A stretch of DNA of 64,000 bases from Aristaeella hokkaidonensis (GTDB taxonomy: Bacteria > Bacillota > Clostridia > Christensenellales > Aristaeellaceae), in the NCBI RefSeq assembly GCF_018128945.1, contig NZ_CP068393.1, forward strand, positions 1,240,001-1,304,000. Direction: 5' to 3'. The notes beneath the pieces were generated by a model. The model searched no databases and was not told the origin of the DNA. It was given only the letters and a program-made list of their open reading frames with translations. Numbering within the stretch: position 1 is the first letter of the stretch; every line of letters begins with the position of its first letter. Both the position numbers and the translations under genes were made by a program. Positions 35,919-45,600 of the stretch are shown piece by piece.

Positions 35919-37040
35919 CTAGAAGGATAATGCTTTCTTCATAATACTATCCCAAGACAACGTTTCCTTTGCTATATTGCGCATCTCTTCAGACATTTTA
36001 GAATTGTCCCGTATCTTTTTATAAAATTCCCAAATTGAAGCAAAGTCAATAATACTCTCATCCGCTGGGATTCTATACACATAGGGAAATTCATTAGGAA
36101 GATCCTCTTCAACTCCAGAATAAATGTACGGTATTCCTATACCAAGATATTCTTTAGTTTTTAGCCCAGTATCTTTCTTTCCCCCAATTCTATGCTGAGC
36201 TAAAGGTCCAACACCCAAATTACACTTATTATATATTGTTTTTAATTCTTCCCCATATAATTTCCCATATAGTATCACTTTATCAGATAGATCAGGTGTG
36301 ATCATGGCTTTGGTTCTTTTGCTTACTTCTCCAACGATATGTATTGTAATTTTAACTTTCTCATTATGTTTCAGGTATTCTTTATAGCTAAAAATTAATC
36401 GATCATACCCATGATACTCTCGTTCATTCCCAACAGATATAAGGTTTAACTCATCTTTATTTCCTATATAATGATGTACAGGAAGAGTGTCAACATTAAC
36501 TCCTATCCGTCCTTTTTCAGATGGAATACCGTAAAAGTCTTTGATTTCTCCTTCGGTAATAACCTTATCGATAACGCTTTGTAATTGTCCTATGTTTCGC
36601 TTTACAAAAAACCATAAATACTTACTCTTTATTGTCTTCGGTTTTATACCTGGAAAATAAGACAACATTTCTACAATTACTTTGGCTCCTTGATTATGCA
36701 TTGTTCGTAAGATTGAAACATATCTGTTTGTAGCTGCCGATATTCTTGCATAGCAATAATTATATCTAATATTTGAAGTTGTAATATATTGATACGCCAA
36801 ATGAAGCAGCAAATTATATCTTAGTAAACGGTTTATCTTTCCATTTTTTGTTTTAAACTTTTCTGTAGCGACAATACTATCATTATTATTACATATCGCA
36901 ACGCCTTCGTTTTTATAGCAAGTGTAATATACATTATACCCAAGCTTTCGCAATGCGCTGATCTGTCCAGATATCTTCTTTGTTATTCCTATCGATTGAT
37001 CATCTGGTGTATAATTCACCAAAAAAAATACCGTCTTCAT
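35919..37040 (-). CDS. glycosyltransferase, GT4-like
   Basis: A 373-aa GT-B-type protein. VFFLVNYTPDDQSIGITKKI starts the acceptor domain; LISVGNEREYHGYDRLIFSY and LGVGPLAQHRIGGKKDTGLK with KEYLGIGIPYIYSG form the donor domain. The E-x7-E motif is less clear than in the neighbours. It starts two bases after the acetyltransferase gene, suggesting translational coupling. Confidence 0.8.
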   Translation of the reverse strand: MKTVFFLVNYTPDDQSIGITKKISGQISALRKLGYNVYYTCYKNEGVAICNNNDSIVATEKFKTKNGKINRLLRYNLLLHLAYQYITTSNIRYNYCYARISAATNRYVSILRTMHNQGAKVIVEMLSYFPGIKPKTIKSKYLWFFVKRNIGQLQSVIDKVITEGEIKDFYGIPSEKGRIGVNVDTLPVHHYIGNKDELNLISVGNEREYHGYDRLIFSYKEYLKHNEKVKITIHIVGEVSKRTKAMITPDLSDKVILYGKLYGEELKTIYNKCNLGVGPLAQHRIGGKKDTGLKTKEYLGIGIPYIYSGVEEDLPNEFPYVYRIPADESIIDFASIWEFYKKIRDNSKMSEEMRNIAKETLSWDSIMKKALSF

Positions 37041-37042
37041 TG

Positions 37043-37546
37043 TTATGCCTTCTCTCTTGTTTTTTCACGAATAATTACTCTAGGTTTGTTCATTACAACT
37101 GTTGCATTATCCGGAATATTCTCAACAACAATCGCTCCAGCTCCTATTCGAACATTGTCCCCAATATTACATGGTCCTATTATCTTAGCACCTGCTCCAA
37201 TATAACAGTTTTTCCCTATCGTTGGAGCAATCGCTGATCCTTTTTTTTCATCTTGCAACAATTCATTTTGTCCAATTGTTACATGTTGGAAGATAGTGCA
37301 TCCACTTTCAACTTTGGCATACTTCGAAATAAAAATGCCATGAAAAGCATGTGGCGTTCTAAAAGGCATAATTGTTTTCAATGTTGGAATTCCCGCACCG
37401 TACCTTCTTCTAATGATCGAACACATAGAATTATATATATGAGTTCTTATATCTTTTTTTTCAAGCTTTATCACTTTTTCTCTAATTATCCAAAAAGTCT
37501 CTACATTTTTGTACCCAAATAACACTTTTATCAATAATATTATCAT
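37043..37546 (-). CDS. serine acetyltransferase-like hexapeptide protein
   Basis: A 167-aa left-handed beta-helix acetyltransferase. Hexapeptide repeats appear from about residue 70: ISKYAKVESGCTIFQHVTIG, IGKNCYIGAGAKIIGPCNIG and VRIGAGAIVVENIP. This is a CysE/serine-acetyltransferase-like form commonly found in capsule loci, where it probably O-acetylates a sugar rather than serine. It is coupled to the glycosyltransferase gene downstream. Confidence 0.88.
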   Translation of the reverse strand: MIILLIKVLFGYKNVETFWIIREKVIKLEKKDIRTHIYNSMCSIIRRRYGAGIPTLKTIMPFRTPHAFHGIFISKYAKVESGCTIFQHVTIGQNELLQDEKKGSAIAPTIGKNCYIGAGAKIIGPCNIGDNVRIGAGAIVVENIPDNATVVMNKPRVIIREKTREKA

Positions 37547-37957
37547 TAAACTATCCCACCCATCTCAGAGATATATGCACTTACTACAAGTTATCAACTA
37601 AATATATTCTACTTAATCTATTTATCCCGTTCTTCTCTTCTCATTCACATCCATAACAATTTCTATACTATCCACTAATACATCTTCATCCCTAATAGGT
37701 CTCAACTACCCAGCCCTATCATTTTCGATCGTTTCTCTGTATCCAACACGATCTATATATAGCTATTATTGAATGATCATAAGCAGTTGCTTCATGCAAC
37801 ACAATACTCAGATCTTTAAAGATAATAGCTCTGACGAATTTTACGATGGACCAGCTAAAAGAAGAGAATCATATCTTTCTGCTCACCATGATATACTAAA
37901 TGAATCACTTTCATTCCTCTGCATTGGCGCTATATATTTCTTACCTTAAATACTTTC
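37547..37957. other. gap without a recognisable gene
   Basis: About 410 AT-rich bases with no supported reading frame. The word TTTCTGCTCACCATGATAT at about 37877 also occurs inside the next glycosyltransferase gene (about 38296), so a small gene fragment may have been copied here. Nothing else is recognisable. Confidence 0.5.
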
Positions 37958-39049
37958 TCATGCCTTTTTCACTTCTTCTAAATACTTTTCTGCAACAATC
38001 TGTCGATCAAATTCCTTTTCAACTTTTTGTCTTGCAGCTATACCCATTGCCTTTTTCTCTAACCAACATAATTTCATAAACATCTCAATAGACTCTATAA
38101 GTTTCTCATGACTATGGCATGGAATTATATAGCCATTTATCCCATTATCTACAATTTCGCGACAACCAGATCTGTCTGTAGTAATAATAGGTCGACAATG
38201 TGCCGCTGCTTCTAGAAGCACATTGCTCATTCCTTCCGGATAAAAACTTGGATGAACGATACAATGAGCCATCTCATAAAATGGTATCATGTTTTTCTGC
38301 TCACCATGATATTGGATATATTTATCGGTCTCTTTTAGCTTTTTCAAGTACTTTTCGTCATCACATATTCCACATATATGAAAGAGTGTATTATTATATT
38401 TTTGATGAATCTGCTTAGCTGCATTCAAGTAAATATCTATACCTTTCTCTTTCATAACTCGTGCAACAAAAAGAAAATTGATAACTTCTCCCTTTGGATA
38501 TTCTAATGGCAAGTGTTTTTTGAGATTTACACCAGATCCAGGAAGAAGAACAGTCTTACATTTTTTTCTTAACATACTATGATTTATAAAGAATTGCCTG
38601 TTTTCCTCATTCTGAAAAAACACACAACAAGCCCCTGCAACTCCTGCTTTGTATATTTTTTTAGCAATTATCTGTAATATGCTTGGATTCTCAATAGCTG
38701 TACCAAGTCCTGTAATATTTGTTAAATATCGTGTCTTTGTTAATCTGCAAGCTATACCTCCATACGAATTTGGCTTGATGTTATAAGTTAAAACTATATC
38801 TGGTTTTTCTGTTTTTATCAATTTGTAATACTTCTGCAGAAGTAGAATATCAGATAATGGATTTTTTCCATGCCGATTCGTCTGAATATCAATTAATCGG
38901 ACACCTAATGATTGTAATTCATCTTGATAATGAAGCATTTTTGCTGCAATAACAACCTCATACTTTTCTTTTATTAGGCGTTCTATTACTTCATCTCGAA
39001 GATTATAGGTATATGTTGTATCATTTGCCAAAATCATTATTTTTTCCAT
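37958..39049 (-). CDS. glycosyltransferase, GT4 family
   Basis: About 363 aa from the ATG at 39049, which matches the family start (MEKIMILANDTTYTYNLRDE); an ATG at 39079 is also possible. Features: the LLPGSGVNLKKH strand and HPSFYPEGMSNVLLEAAAHC with E-x7-E, close to the GT4 subgroup that includes PglA/WbiF-like transferases. It immediately follows the initiating sugar transferase gene, so it probably adds the second sugar to the undecaprenyl-linked first sugar. Confidence 0.9.
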   Translation of the reverse strand: MEKIMILANDTTYTYNLRDEVIERLIKEKYEVVIAAKMLHYQDELQSLGVRLIDIQTNRHGKNPLSDILLLQKYYKLIKTEKPDIVLTYNIKPNSYGGIACRLTKTRYLTNITGLGTAIENPSILQIIAKKIYKAGVAGACCVFFQNEENRQFFINHSMLRKKCKTVLLPGSGVNLKKHLPLEYPKGEVINFLFVARVMKEKGIDIYLNAAKQIHQKYNNTLFHICGICDDEKYLKKLKETDKYIQYHGEQKNMIPFYEMAHCIVHPSFYPEGMSNVLLEAAAHCRPIITTDRSGCREIVDNGINGYIIPCHSHEKLIESIEMFMKLCWLEKKAMGIAARQKVEKEFDRQIVAEKYLEEVKKA

Positions 39050-39118
39050 AAAAGCATTTCTCTCTCTTTGTATATTCATTCAATATATTCCCATTTTAAA
39101 CAGCATCAAAATTATCCT

Positions 39119-40552
39119 TTAATTGTCATATTCTTCAGACATTTTGTTTCTCTCTTTACAATTTATGTTTTTTTCACTATCTATTGCAGTTATCCCTGTA
39201 ACACCTTCTGTACTGTCTTTTCTAAATACAGTCATAAGTGTAGCAAAGCATAACTGAACATCTATGAGAATGCTCATATTATTTATATATAGCAGATCAA
39301 ACTCAAGCTTTTCATATGGAGAAGTATTGTATTTCCCATACACTTGTGCATAGCCAGTAAGGCCAGCTTTTACTTGAAGTCTAAGTTTGAATTCAGGCAT
39401 GCTCTGACAATACTGTTCTGCTATTTCAGGTCTTTCAGGTCTAGGGCCTACAACAGACATATCTCCCTTGAATATATTTATAAGTTGCGGTATTTCATCG
39501 AGTCGATATCTACGTACAATCCTTCCAACAGGAGTAATTCGATCATCATTTTCCCCTGTACTCAATCTAGCAACTCCATCCTTTTCAGCATCTACTCTCA
39601 TAGACCGGAATTTTAAGATTTGAAACTCTTTACCATCTCGAGTGAGGCGTGTTTGCCGATAGAAAGCAGGACCGCCATCATACAGTTTTATCACCAACGC
39701 AGTAACAAGAATAACCGGACTTAAGAGGATCAGCGCTAAACCAGAAGAAACAATATCAAACACTCTCTTTATAACAGCAAATTCAGGACTTAATTCTTTT
39801 CTGCTAATCGCCAAAACCGGGGAATCAAAAGCCTGAATATGTTTTGCATCCTGCATAATGGTATCACCAATATGCGGCAAGAAAAGACCATATACATTGT
39901 TTTCTTTACAATATTTCAAGATACCGTTTCTACAACGAGAATTAACACCAGCAACGAAAATAGTATCGTATCCTTGAAGCTTGTCTTTCAGTGCTGAAAA
40001 GGAGCCATCATATTGAAGTTCATCTGTTACTTCATACATACGCTCTGTTGGTTTTCCTTTTATTGTGCCAAAGCGTATTTTATCAATCTGATTTCTATAG
40101 ATTAGTAAGGTTTTTCTCTTACCGTATAGTTTATAGAAAATCGTATTACCATAATAAGACCAAATTACATCCAAGATAATCTGAGCAATAAGCATAGGAA
40201 AGAAAACAAGAAAACTGGTGAACTTACTCCATGCTATAGATATAACAAAATATAGAATTACTATACTAAGCAATTGTGCAAGAAACTGTCCAAAAACCAA
40301 TGTCCTGACTCTGGTATAGCCCAGAAGATATGCATTATAAGTGCGAACGAAAAACACAATCATTGCTCCATAGATTAATGCAACAAAATAGTTATAACGG
40401 AAACCATATGTATCCACGCTTGTTAAAGATCCATATCTAAACAAAATAAAGAATATATAGAATAAACCAACTGACAGTATCAAATGAGCCCCTTTATAAG
40501 CAAAAAGCTTGTAACTGCTCTTCTTCAGATATGACCCGATGTGCTTGATCAT
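39119..40552 (-). CDS. initiating polyprenyl-phosphate sugar transferase
   Basis: A 477-aa membrane protein. Four or five N-terminal TM segments and a nucleotide-binding-like middle domain (FVAGVNSRCRNGILKYC) precede the catalytic C-terminal domain: RVFDIVSSGLALILLSPVIL, then FYRQTRLTRDGKEFQILKFR, SMRVDAEKDG, RLDEIPQLINIFKGDMSVVG and PRPERPE. This is the WbaP/WcaJ type that transfers a sugar-1-phosphate to undecaprenyl phosphate and starts the repeat unit at the inner membrane face. First biosynthetic gene downstream of the NusG-like gene. Confidence 0.93.
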   Translation of the reverse strand: MIKHIGSYLKKSSYKLFAYKGAHLILSVGLFYIFFILFRYGSLTSVDTYGFRYNYFVALIYGAMIVFFVRTYNAYLLGYTRVRTLVFGQFLAQLLSIVILYFVISIAWSKFTSFLVFFPMLIAQIILDVIWSYYGNTIFYKLYGKRKTLLIYRNQIDKIRFGTIKGKPTERMYEVTDELQYDGSFSALKDKLQGYDTIFVAGVNSRCRNGILKYCKENNVYGLFLPHIGDTIMQDAKHIQAFDSPVLAISRKELSPEFAVIKRVFDIVSSGLALILLSPVILVTALVIKLYDGGPAFYRQTRLTRDGKEFQILKFRSMRVDAEKDGVARLSTGENDDRITPVGRIVRRYRLDEIPQLINIFKGDMSVVGPRPERPEIAEQYCQSMPEFKLRLQVKAGLTGYAQVYGKYNTSPYEKLEFDLLYINNMSILIDVQLCFATLMTVFRKDSTEGVTGITAIDSEKNINCKERNKMSEEYDN

Positions 40553-40685
40553 GATATTACATCTCCTATAACTTTACTGTCTATTATGTTGGTATTGAAG
40601 ATATCCTTCGCAAGTTAATACGTTCTTTTCTTATTCGTTGTCAGTATTATGTAGGTATTATGTGTACAAGCTATGTTTATGATGA

Positions 40686-41186
40686 TTATGATTTGTCATT
40701 CTCTTTAGGCTGAATCATTTCATATCCCAGCCAAACAGTACGTCGAACACCATCAAAGGTAAATTCTACACAACAGCGTTTCCTTCCGCGATCGATTTTG
40801 ATTACCTTTCCCTCCATCTTCTGCCAGAGATGATCGGTTACGGTGCAATACTGTCCTTCTTCAGCTAGATATATGGTTCCCATGATGCCATTGTGCTCAT
40901 AAAGCATGTTGGCAAAGGCAAGATCTTCGTTCTTTAGTTCTCCGTCGCCCAAGCGACGAATTATGCCCGGCATATAAATCGGATGATCCTGGGGTTCTTC
41001 CGTATAGTGGAAGATATATCCCGGAAGCCAAGGATGACGAACTTCTTCACAGATGCCTTTGGTCCATTTACGCTGTATGATTTCCGGGGAAAAACATGTC
41101 TCGTTTAAGGTCCGACGGATGAGAGCAGCAATTGTGCTGCATTTCTGGGTTTCGCAGAAGTAACAATATGCGTACAGTGCTCTCAC
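40686..41186 (-). CDS. NusG-like specialised antitermination factor
   Basis: A 166-aa NusG paralogue. The N-terminal NGN domain includes ALYAYCYFCETQKCSTIAAL and LPGYIFHY; a C-terminal KOW motif is in EGKVIKIDRGRKRCCVEF. Specialised NusG proteins (RfaH, UpxY, LoaP) sit at the head of long polysaccharide operons and suppress termination. Its place right before the initiating transferase gene, at the start of about 20 kb of co-oriented genes, fits a LoaP-like role. The Cys-rich NGN domain is unusual. Confidence 0.85.
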   Translation of the reverse strand: MRALYAYCYFCETQKCSTIAALIRRTLNETCFSPEIIQRKWTKGICEEVRHPWLPGYIFHYTEEPQDHPIYMPGIIRRLGDGELKNEDLAFANMLYEHNGIMGTIYLAEEGQYCTVTDHLWQKMEGKVIKIDRGRKRCCVEFTFDGVRRTVWLGYEMIQPKENDKS

Positions 41187-41266
41187 CTCCGATCCTTACA
41201 ATGCATAATTGTTGGTTACTATTGGGATTAAAGATGTTCCGATTGCGTTCCCGAACGTATATGGGC

Positions 41267-41404
41267 GGGGAGATTCTTCGATGCGGCAGCTTTGCTGCCT
41301 TACTCAGAATGACAACGTGCCGCTATCGGATGTTCCGGATAACTATCTGAAGTCATAACAATATCGCTGCGGCGGGGAGATCTCTCAACTACGCTCGAGA
41401 TGAC
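41267..41404. repeat. two dispersed TTCGA...GATGAC elements
   Basis: Copies at 41267-41313 (GGGGAGATTCTTCGATGCGG...) and 41371-41404 (GGGGAGATCTCTCAACTACGC...), of the same family as 3754-3906 and 62251-62380. They lie in the gap between the NusG-like gene and the LCP gene. The rest of 41187-41554 holds only the hairpin described separately. Confidence 0.7.
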
Positions 41405-41457
41405 ATCTAAAAATGGGTAGGCTCCGCCGTCCCGGTTGTTTATGCCGGGATAAAGTG

Positions 41458-41487
41458 CTGCCCGCGGAATGTTATTTCCGCGGGCAG
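41458..41487 (-). terminator. strong stem-loop after LCP gene
   Basis: A perfect 12-bp GC-rich stem, CTGCCCGCGGAA / TTCCGCGGGCAG, with a 6-base loop, about 70 bases beyond the LCP stop. The following sequence is CACTTTATC with a weak U-run, so it may be a partial terminator separating the export/anchoring genes from the NusG-led operon. Confidence 0.6.
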
Positions 41488-41554
41488 GCTTCGGTATGTT
41501 CCAGGGATTCGTCAGCCTGCCAATCCGGTCAGTACTTGGTTGCCCTTTCTTGCT

Positions 41555-42610
41555 TTAGTCTTCTGTGTACAGGAACTCTTTTACAGCAACGATGTTGGCT
41601 TCTTTGTCGATCAAATGTCCCTGTGCACCAGCCACAATGTCATAAGGCTGGGTCGCTTCTAGAGGAAGAATGGTAGATTTAATCAAATCAAAGATACTCG
41701 CACCTTCCCGTTCCGCCTGATAGGCAATCTTGGCGAGAGCGAGTGTAATACTCCGTATTTCATCCTCAGTCATATTGTTTACAGACATCTGGAAAATGGG
41801 AGCGATCTGGTCACGAAGGAACTGATAATCTTCTTCGGTAATTTCATCCAGGTTGATGAGTCTCCTGGCGTAATCGTCTGTAGGTACACCGGTTTCATTA
41901 GTATACAGAGCTACCTTGTCCGCGATAAAGTTTCCTGCGCTATGGAAAAGACCCGCGACAACATTCGCATCCCTTTGACAGCAGTTATACACGCTGTCAT
42001 ACTGCAGCCATCCGTAACCAACCGCCTGAAGGCCATTCAGGTGAGTGTTGGGACCAAAGTCGTTAAGATAGTATTCCTGAGCCAGCATATCTATGACAGT
42101 CTGTCCCAATTCACCGGCAGCCACCTGCTCCTGCAGGCGGATCTTTTTGGAGGCCACCATACCATTCAGGGCATTACGCTCTGCACGGGTGATATCTACA
42201 TTGATTCCGCCGTATTCATCAATCAAAGAAGCCAGATTCAGGTAGTTTAAACTCAGATAGTGCTTGATGTTCAGGCCAAAGTTTTCATTGAACACCTTGA
42301 CTGCTTCTTCCGGGCCGTTATTCCTATAGGGCATATCCAGCTTCTGGGGTACATCATAGCCTTCATAATCAATGAACGTATCCCAGGTGAACATCATAAG
42401 GTGGATTCTGCCCTGATCAGGTTCCATGGCAGCAACCATCAAGGTGTTGCCAGCATTGCCCTTATCGTTGTTCATGCCCTCATTGCAGATCAGCAGGAAA
42501 GATTCCCATTTGTCATCCTTCTCTTCCTCGGCTGTTACTGCCATAGGAAGCAGACACAGGAGAAGAAGCAAGGCGATCAGTTTGATAATCATTTTAGTCA
42601 TCTTTTTCAT
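41555..42610 (-). CDS. LCP (LytR-CpsA-Psr) family protein
   Basis: A 351-aa secreted or membrane-anchored protein with a signal peptide (KLIALLLLLCLLPMAVTAEE). The LCP core is visible as LLICNEGMNNDKGNAGNTLM, FNENFGLNIKHYLSLNYLNL and SLIDEYGGINVDIT. LCP enzymes attach lipid-linked glycans to the cell wall outside the membrane. The usual 'PRDT' Arg-Asp is FTWDTF here, with Trp replacing Arg, and the second Arg-rich motif is also altered (YNCCQRDANV), so catalysis may differ. It follows the 1976-aa repeat gene by 14 bases. Prediction: final attachment of the polysaccharide. Confidence 0.82.
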   Translation of the reverse strand: MKKMTKMIIKLIALLLLLCLLPMAVTAEEEKDDKWESFLLICNEGMNNDKGNAGNTLMVAAMEPDQGRIHLMMFTWDTFIDYEGYDVPQKLDMPYRNNGPEEAVKVFNENFGLNIKHYLSLNYLNLASLIDEYGGINVDITRAERNALNGMVASKKIRLQEQVAAGELGQTVIDMLAQEYYLNDFGPNTHLNGLQAVGYGWLQYDSVYNCCQRDANVVAGLFHSAGNFIADKVALYTNETGVPTDDYARRLINLDEITEEDYQFLRDQIAPIFQMSVNNMTEDEIRSITLALAKIAYQAEREGASIFDLIKSTILPLEATQPYDIVAGAQGHLIDKEANIVAVKEFLYTED

Positions 42611-42624
42611 TGTGCTTCCCTCCT

Positions 42625-45600
42625 TTAAGGATTCTCAGTCGGAAGTGCTTCCCTATTCAGATCGTACTTACTTGTCAGGATCAGGTTACCTTCCGCGTCA
42701 TAGTAGCCATTCCATCCTGCAAAACCTTCAGCATTGTTTGTCAGTTTGTTGTAACGATCCAGGTACCGCTCGGCGATCAGGCGTCCTGCACTGTCGTATT
42801 CACTTTCCTTGCTTGAATAGCCTTCGTCGCAGTTAGCTTGTCCGCCATGCTTGTCGAAGTAGCCTTCCCAGGTACGATTTCCGTTTTCATCCTCTTCGTA
42901 CTGAAGCTGGGCATATCCCTTTGTTGTATTAATCGGTTTACCTTCATCGTCCAGGTAGGTTACCTCGTGAACCCGTGTATTCGGATAGTAGAGGATGCTG
43001 ACGCCATAGGCTCCCAGGATATCTGCACAAGGCTCATCATTCTCATCAAAGTATTTCTGGATATATTTTTCTACCTTGGCGGCATTGGTCAGATCATATG
43101 AATAGGTCAAAGCCGCATAGCCATCAGCATTGGGTGCAGGATTACCGTCCTCATCCAGCCAGGTCTGTTTATCAATACGGCCAAAGGGAGTATAGGTAGT
43201 AGCCACACCATAAGCACCGTTCACAGCGGTTGCTTTATTTGCCGCATCGTAGAACTTCTCCAGCGCGATCTGGCCGCGTCCGGTATATTCCTTCTCTACC
43301 GTACTGGCGCCTTCCGCACCAACAGCCGGATTCCCAGCCTTATCGAAGTAGCTTATCCTAATCATCCGGTCATACTTATCGAATGTCTGGCGGCTTTCGA
43401 TATAGGACTCGTCATCCATGGTTTCATTCATGACACGGAGGGTGTATGTATTTTTCTCTTCATCTTCCTCAACTAGTTCACGCTTAGAGTAACCATTATA
43501 AGCAACAGGCTTATTCTCGTTGTCCAGATAGGTTTCTACCTTCAGGCGTCCCTTTTCGGTATATTCGGCGTAATGGGCATAATAGCCTTCCCTGCACAAA
43601 GTGGGCTTGTCCATTTCATCGTAGTATTCTTCACTCAGGATCCGCCCAGCATCATCGTAGTCCATCAGGTAATAAGCATATGCTGAGCCTTCCGGAACAA
43701 CCTGCAGCTGCGCAGTGTTCAAATATTTGACAGATAGTCGGTTACCTAAATCATCATAGGTGGATACTTCCTTGGCATAACCCATCTGGGTATCCACCAG
43801 GTTACCGTCTACATCGTAGTAGGCTTCCTCGGTTTTCAGACCCAGCGTATTGTATTCTGTTGTCATTCTTGCATAGCCGCGGCGTACTGCCATCGGATTA
43901 CCTTCATTATCATAGTAGCTTACTTCTGTCTGCCGTCCGGCCAGGTCATAAACATACCGAGCTTCAGCATAGTCGTTGGCATAGAAGGTAGGCCGTCCCT
44001 GCTCATCATAGAAGTGGACTTCCAGCACACGTCCGTCCTCATCCACCTTGCGGGTCATGGAAGAGTAGCGTCCATAGTTGTGAACGGCAGGCTTCCCGCC
44101 CCTGGTCAGAAGACGTTCTTCGATGCAATGGTTCCGCTCGTCATATTTCAACAAAATCTCGCAATAACCGTCATTATTCCAGATCAGTTCGCCATCCTTG
44201 TTATAGTAGGACTCACGGATCTTGTTGCTGTTACTGTCATACTGATAAGTAACAGAACAGTAACCGCTGGAAAGCTTAGCCGGCTGGCCATCCTTATCCA
44301 GATAGTCTCTACGAACCACCCTGCGAAGGTTATCCCAGGTGTTGCGTCGCGTGGCGTATCCGCCCGCACCTGCCACCGGCAGGTCTTCATTATCCAGGTA
44401 GATTTCTGTCAGGATGTCCCCATTTTTATCCACTGCGCGGCGGATGCCAGAATATCCAGCACTGATATAAGTTCTGTTGTACTTGTCATCCAGGTAGATG
44501 GTGCCAATCTGGTTCAGATCATTGTCATAGATAAACTCGCTGGCAGCGTATCCATCCTTGAAAAGCGTCGGTTGGCCAGAAACATCAAGGTAAGTGGTGC
44601 GCCAGATCTTGCCCTGATCACTGTATTCATACCGAATGCCGGCATAACCAGCGGAGATCATAGTGTTCAATCCATTAACATCCAGGTAGGTAATGTTGGT
44701 ACGGCGATCCTGATCATCGTATGCATACTGTATAGTTGCGTAGCCAAATTGTGTCTCAATAGCTTGTAAACCTGTATTCAGGTATTCTATGCGCACAAGA
44801 CGTCCTCTTGCATCATATACATTTCTGGAAGCAGGAGCACGGTCAGTGAGAGAAGCAATCCGTTCATTCTCATCCAGGAACTGTTCCAGGATCACGTGAT
44901 TGTTTTTGTCATACTCACGCTGCCAAACGCTGAAGCCCTCCGGCAGGCGGGTCAGCTTATCATTGACATCCAGGTAACGGACCTGCAAGACATTATTGGC
45001 ATTATCATAGACCTTCTGTTCAGCAGAATAACCCTTCTTCGTCATTACCCGCTGCATCTTATCATCCAGGCAGGAAGTCTTAGTGATCCGACCCCTGGCG
45101 TCATATTCGAAGGTCTTGGCAGCATATCCTTCCGGCAGGGTCACAATATCCATGTTGTAATACCAGACACTACGGACCCGGCGATCAAAGGCATTATATA
45201 CGTGAACCACACGGTTATAACCGTCCGCTAGTATGGTCGGAGCTCCTTCATGGTGATACCAAGCCTCTTCTGTCAGGTTATTATGGTTATCATATTTATA
45301 GGTCTTATATCCGTAGGTGTTTTCCTGCAGGGCAGGCTGATTGGATTCATCGAACCAGGCTTCACTCAGCAGATTACCGTGGCTGTCCCAAGTCTGCAAC
45401 TTCTTCGCGTAGCCGATCTGCTGCATCAGAAGATTGCCTTTGCCATCGGAGTATTCTTCAGACAGGAGATGACCGCGGATATCATAGGTGTCCGTCTTCT
45501 GGGCATAGCCCTTGGTAGAGATCACCGGCTGTCCCTCTATGCCGAAGAATTTTTCGCTCAGCAGATTGCCACGAGCGTCATATTCGCATTCAGTGGCTGC

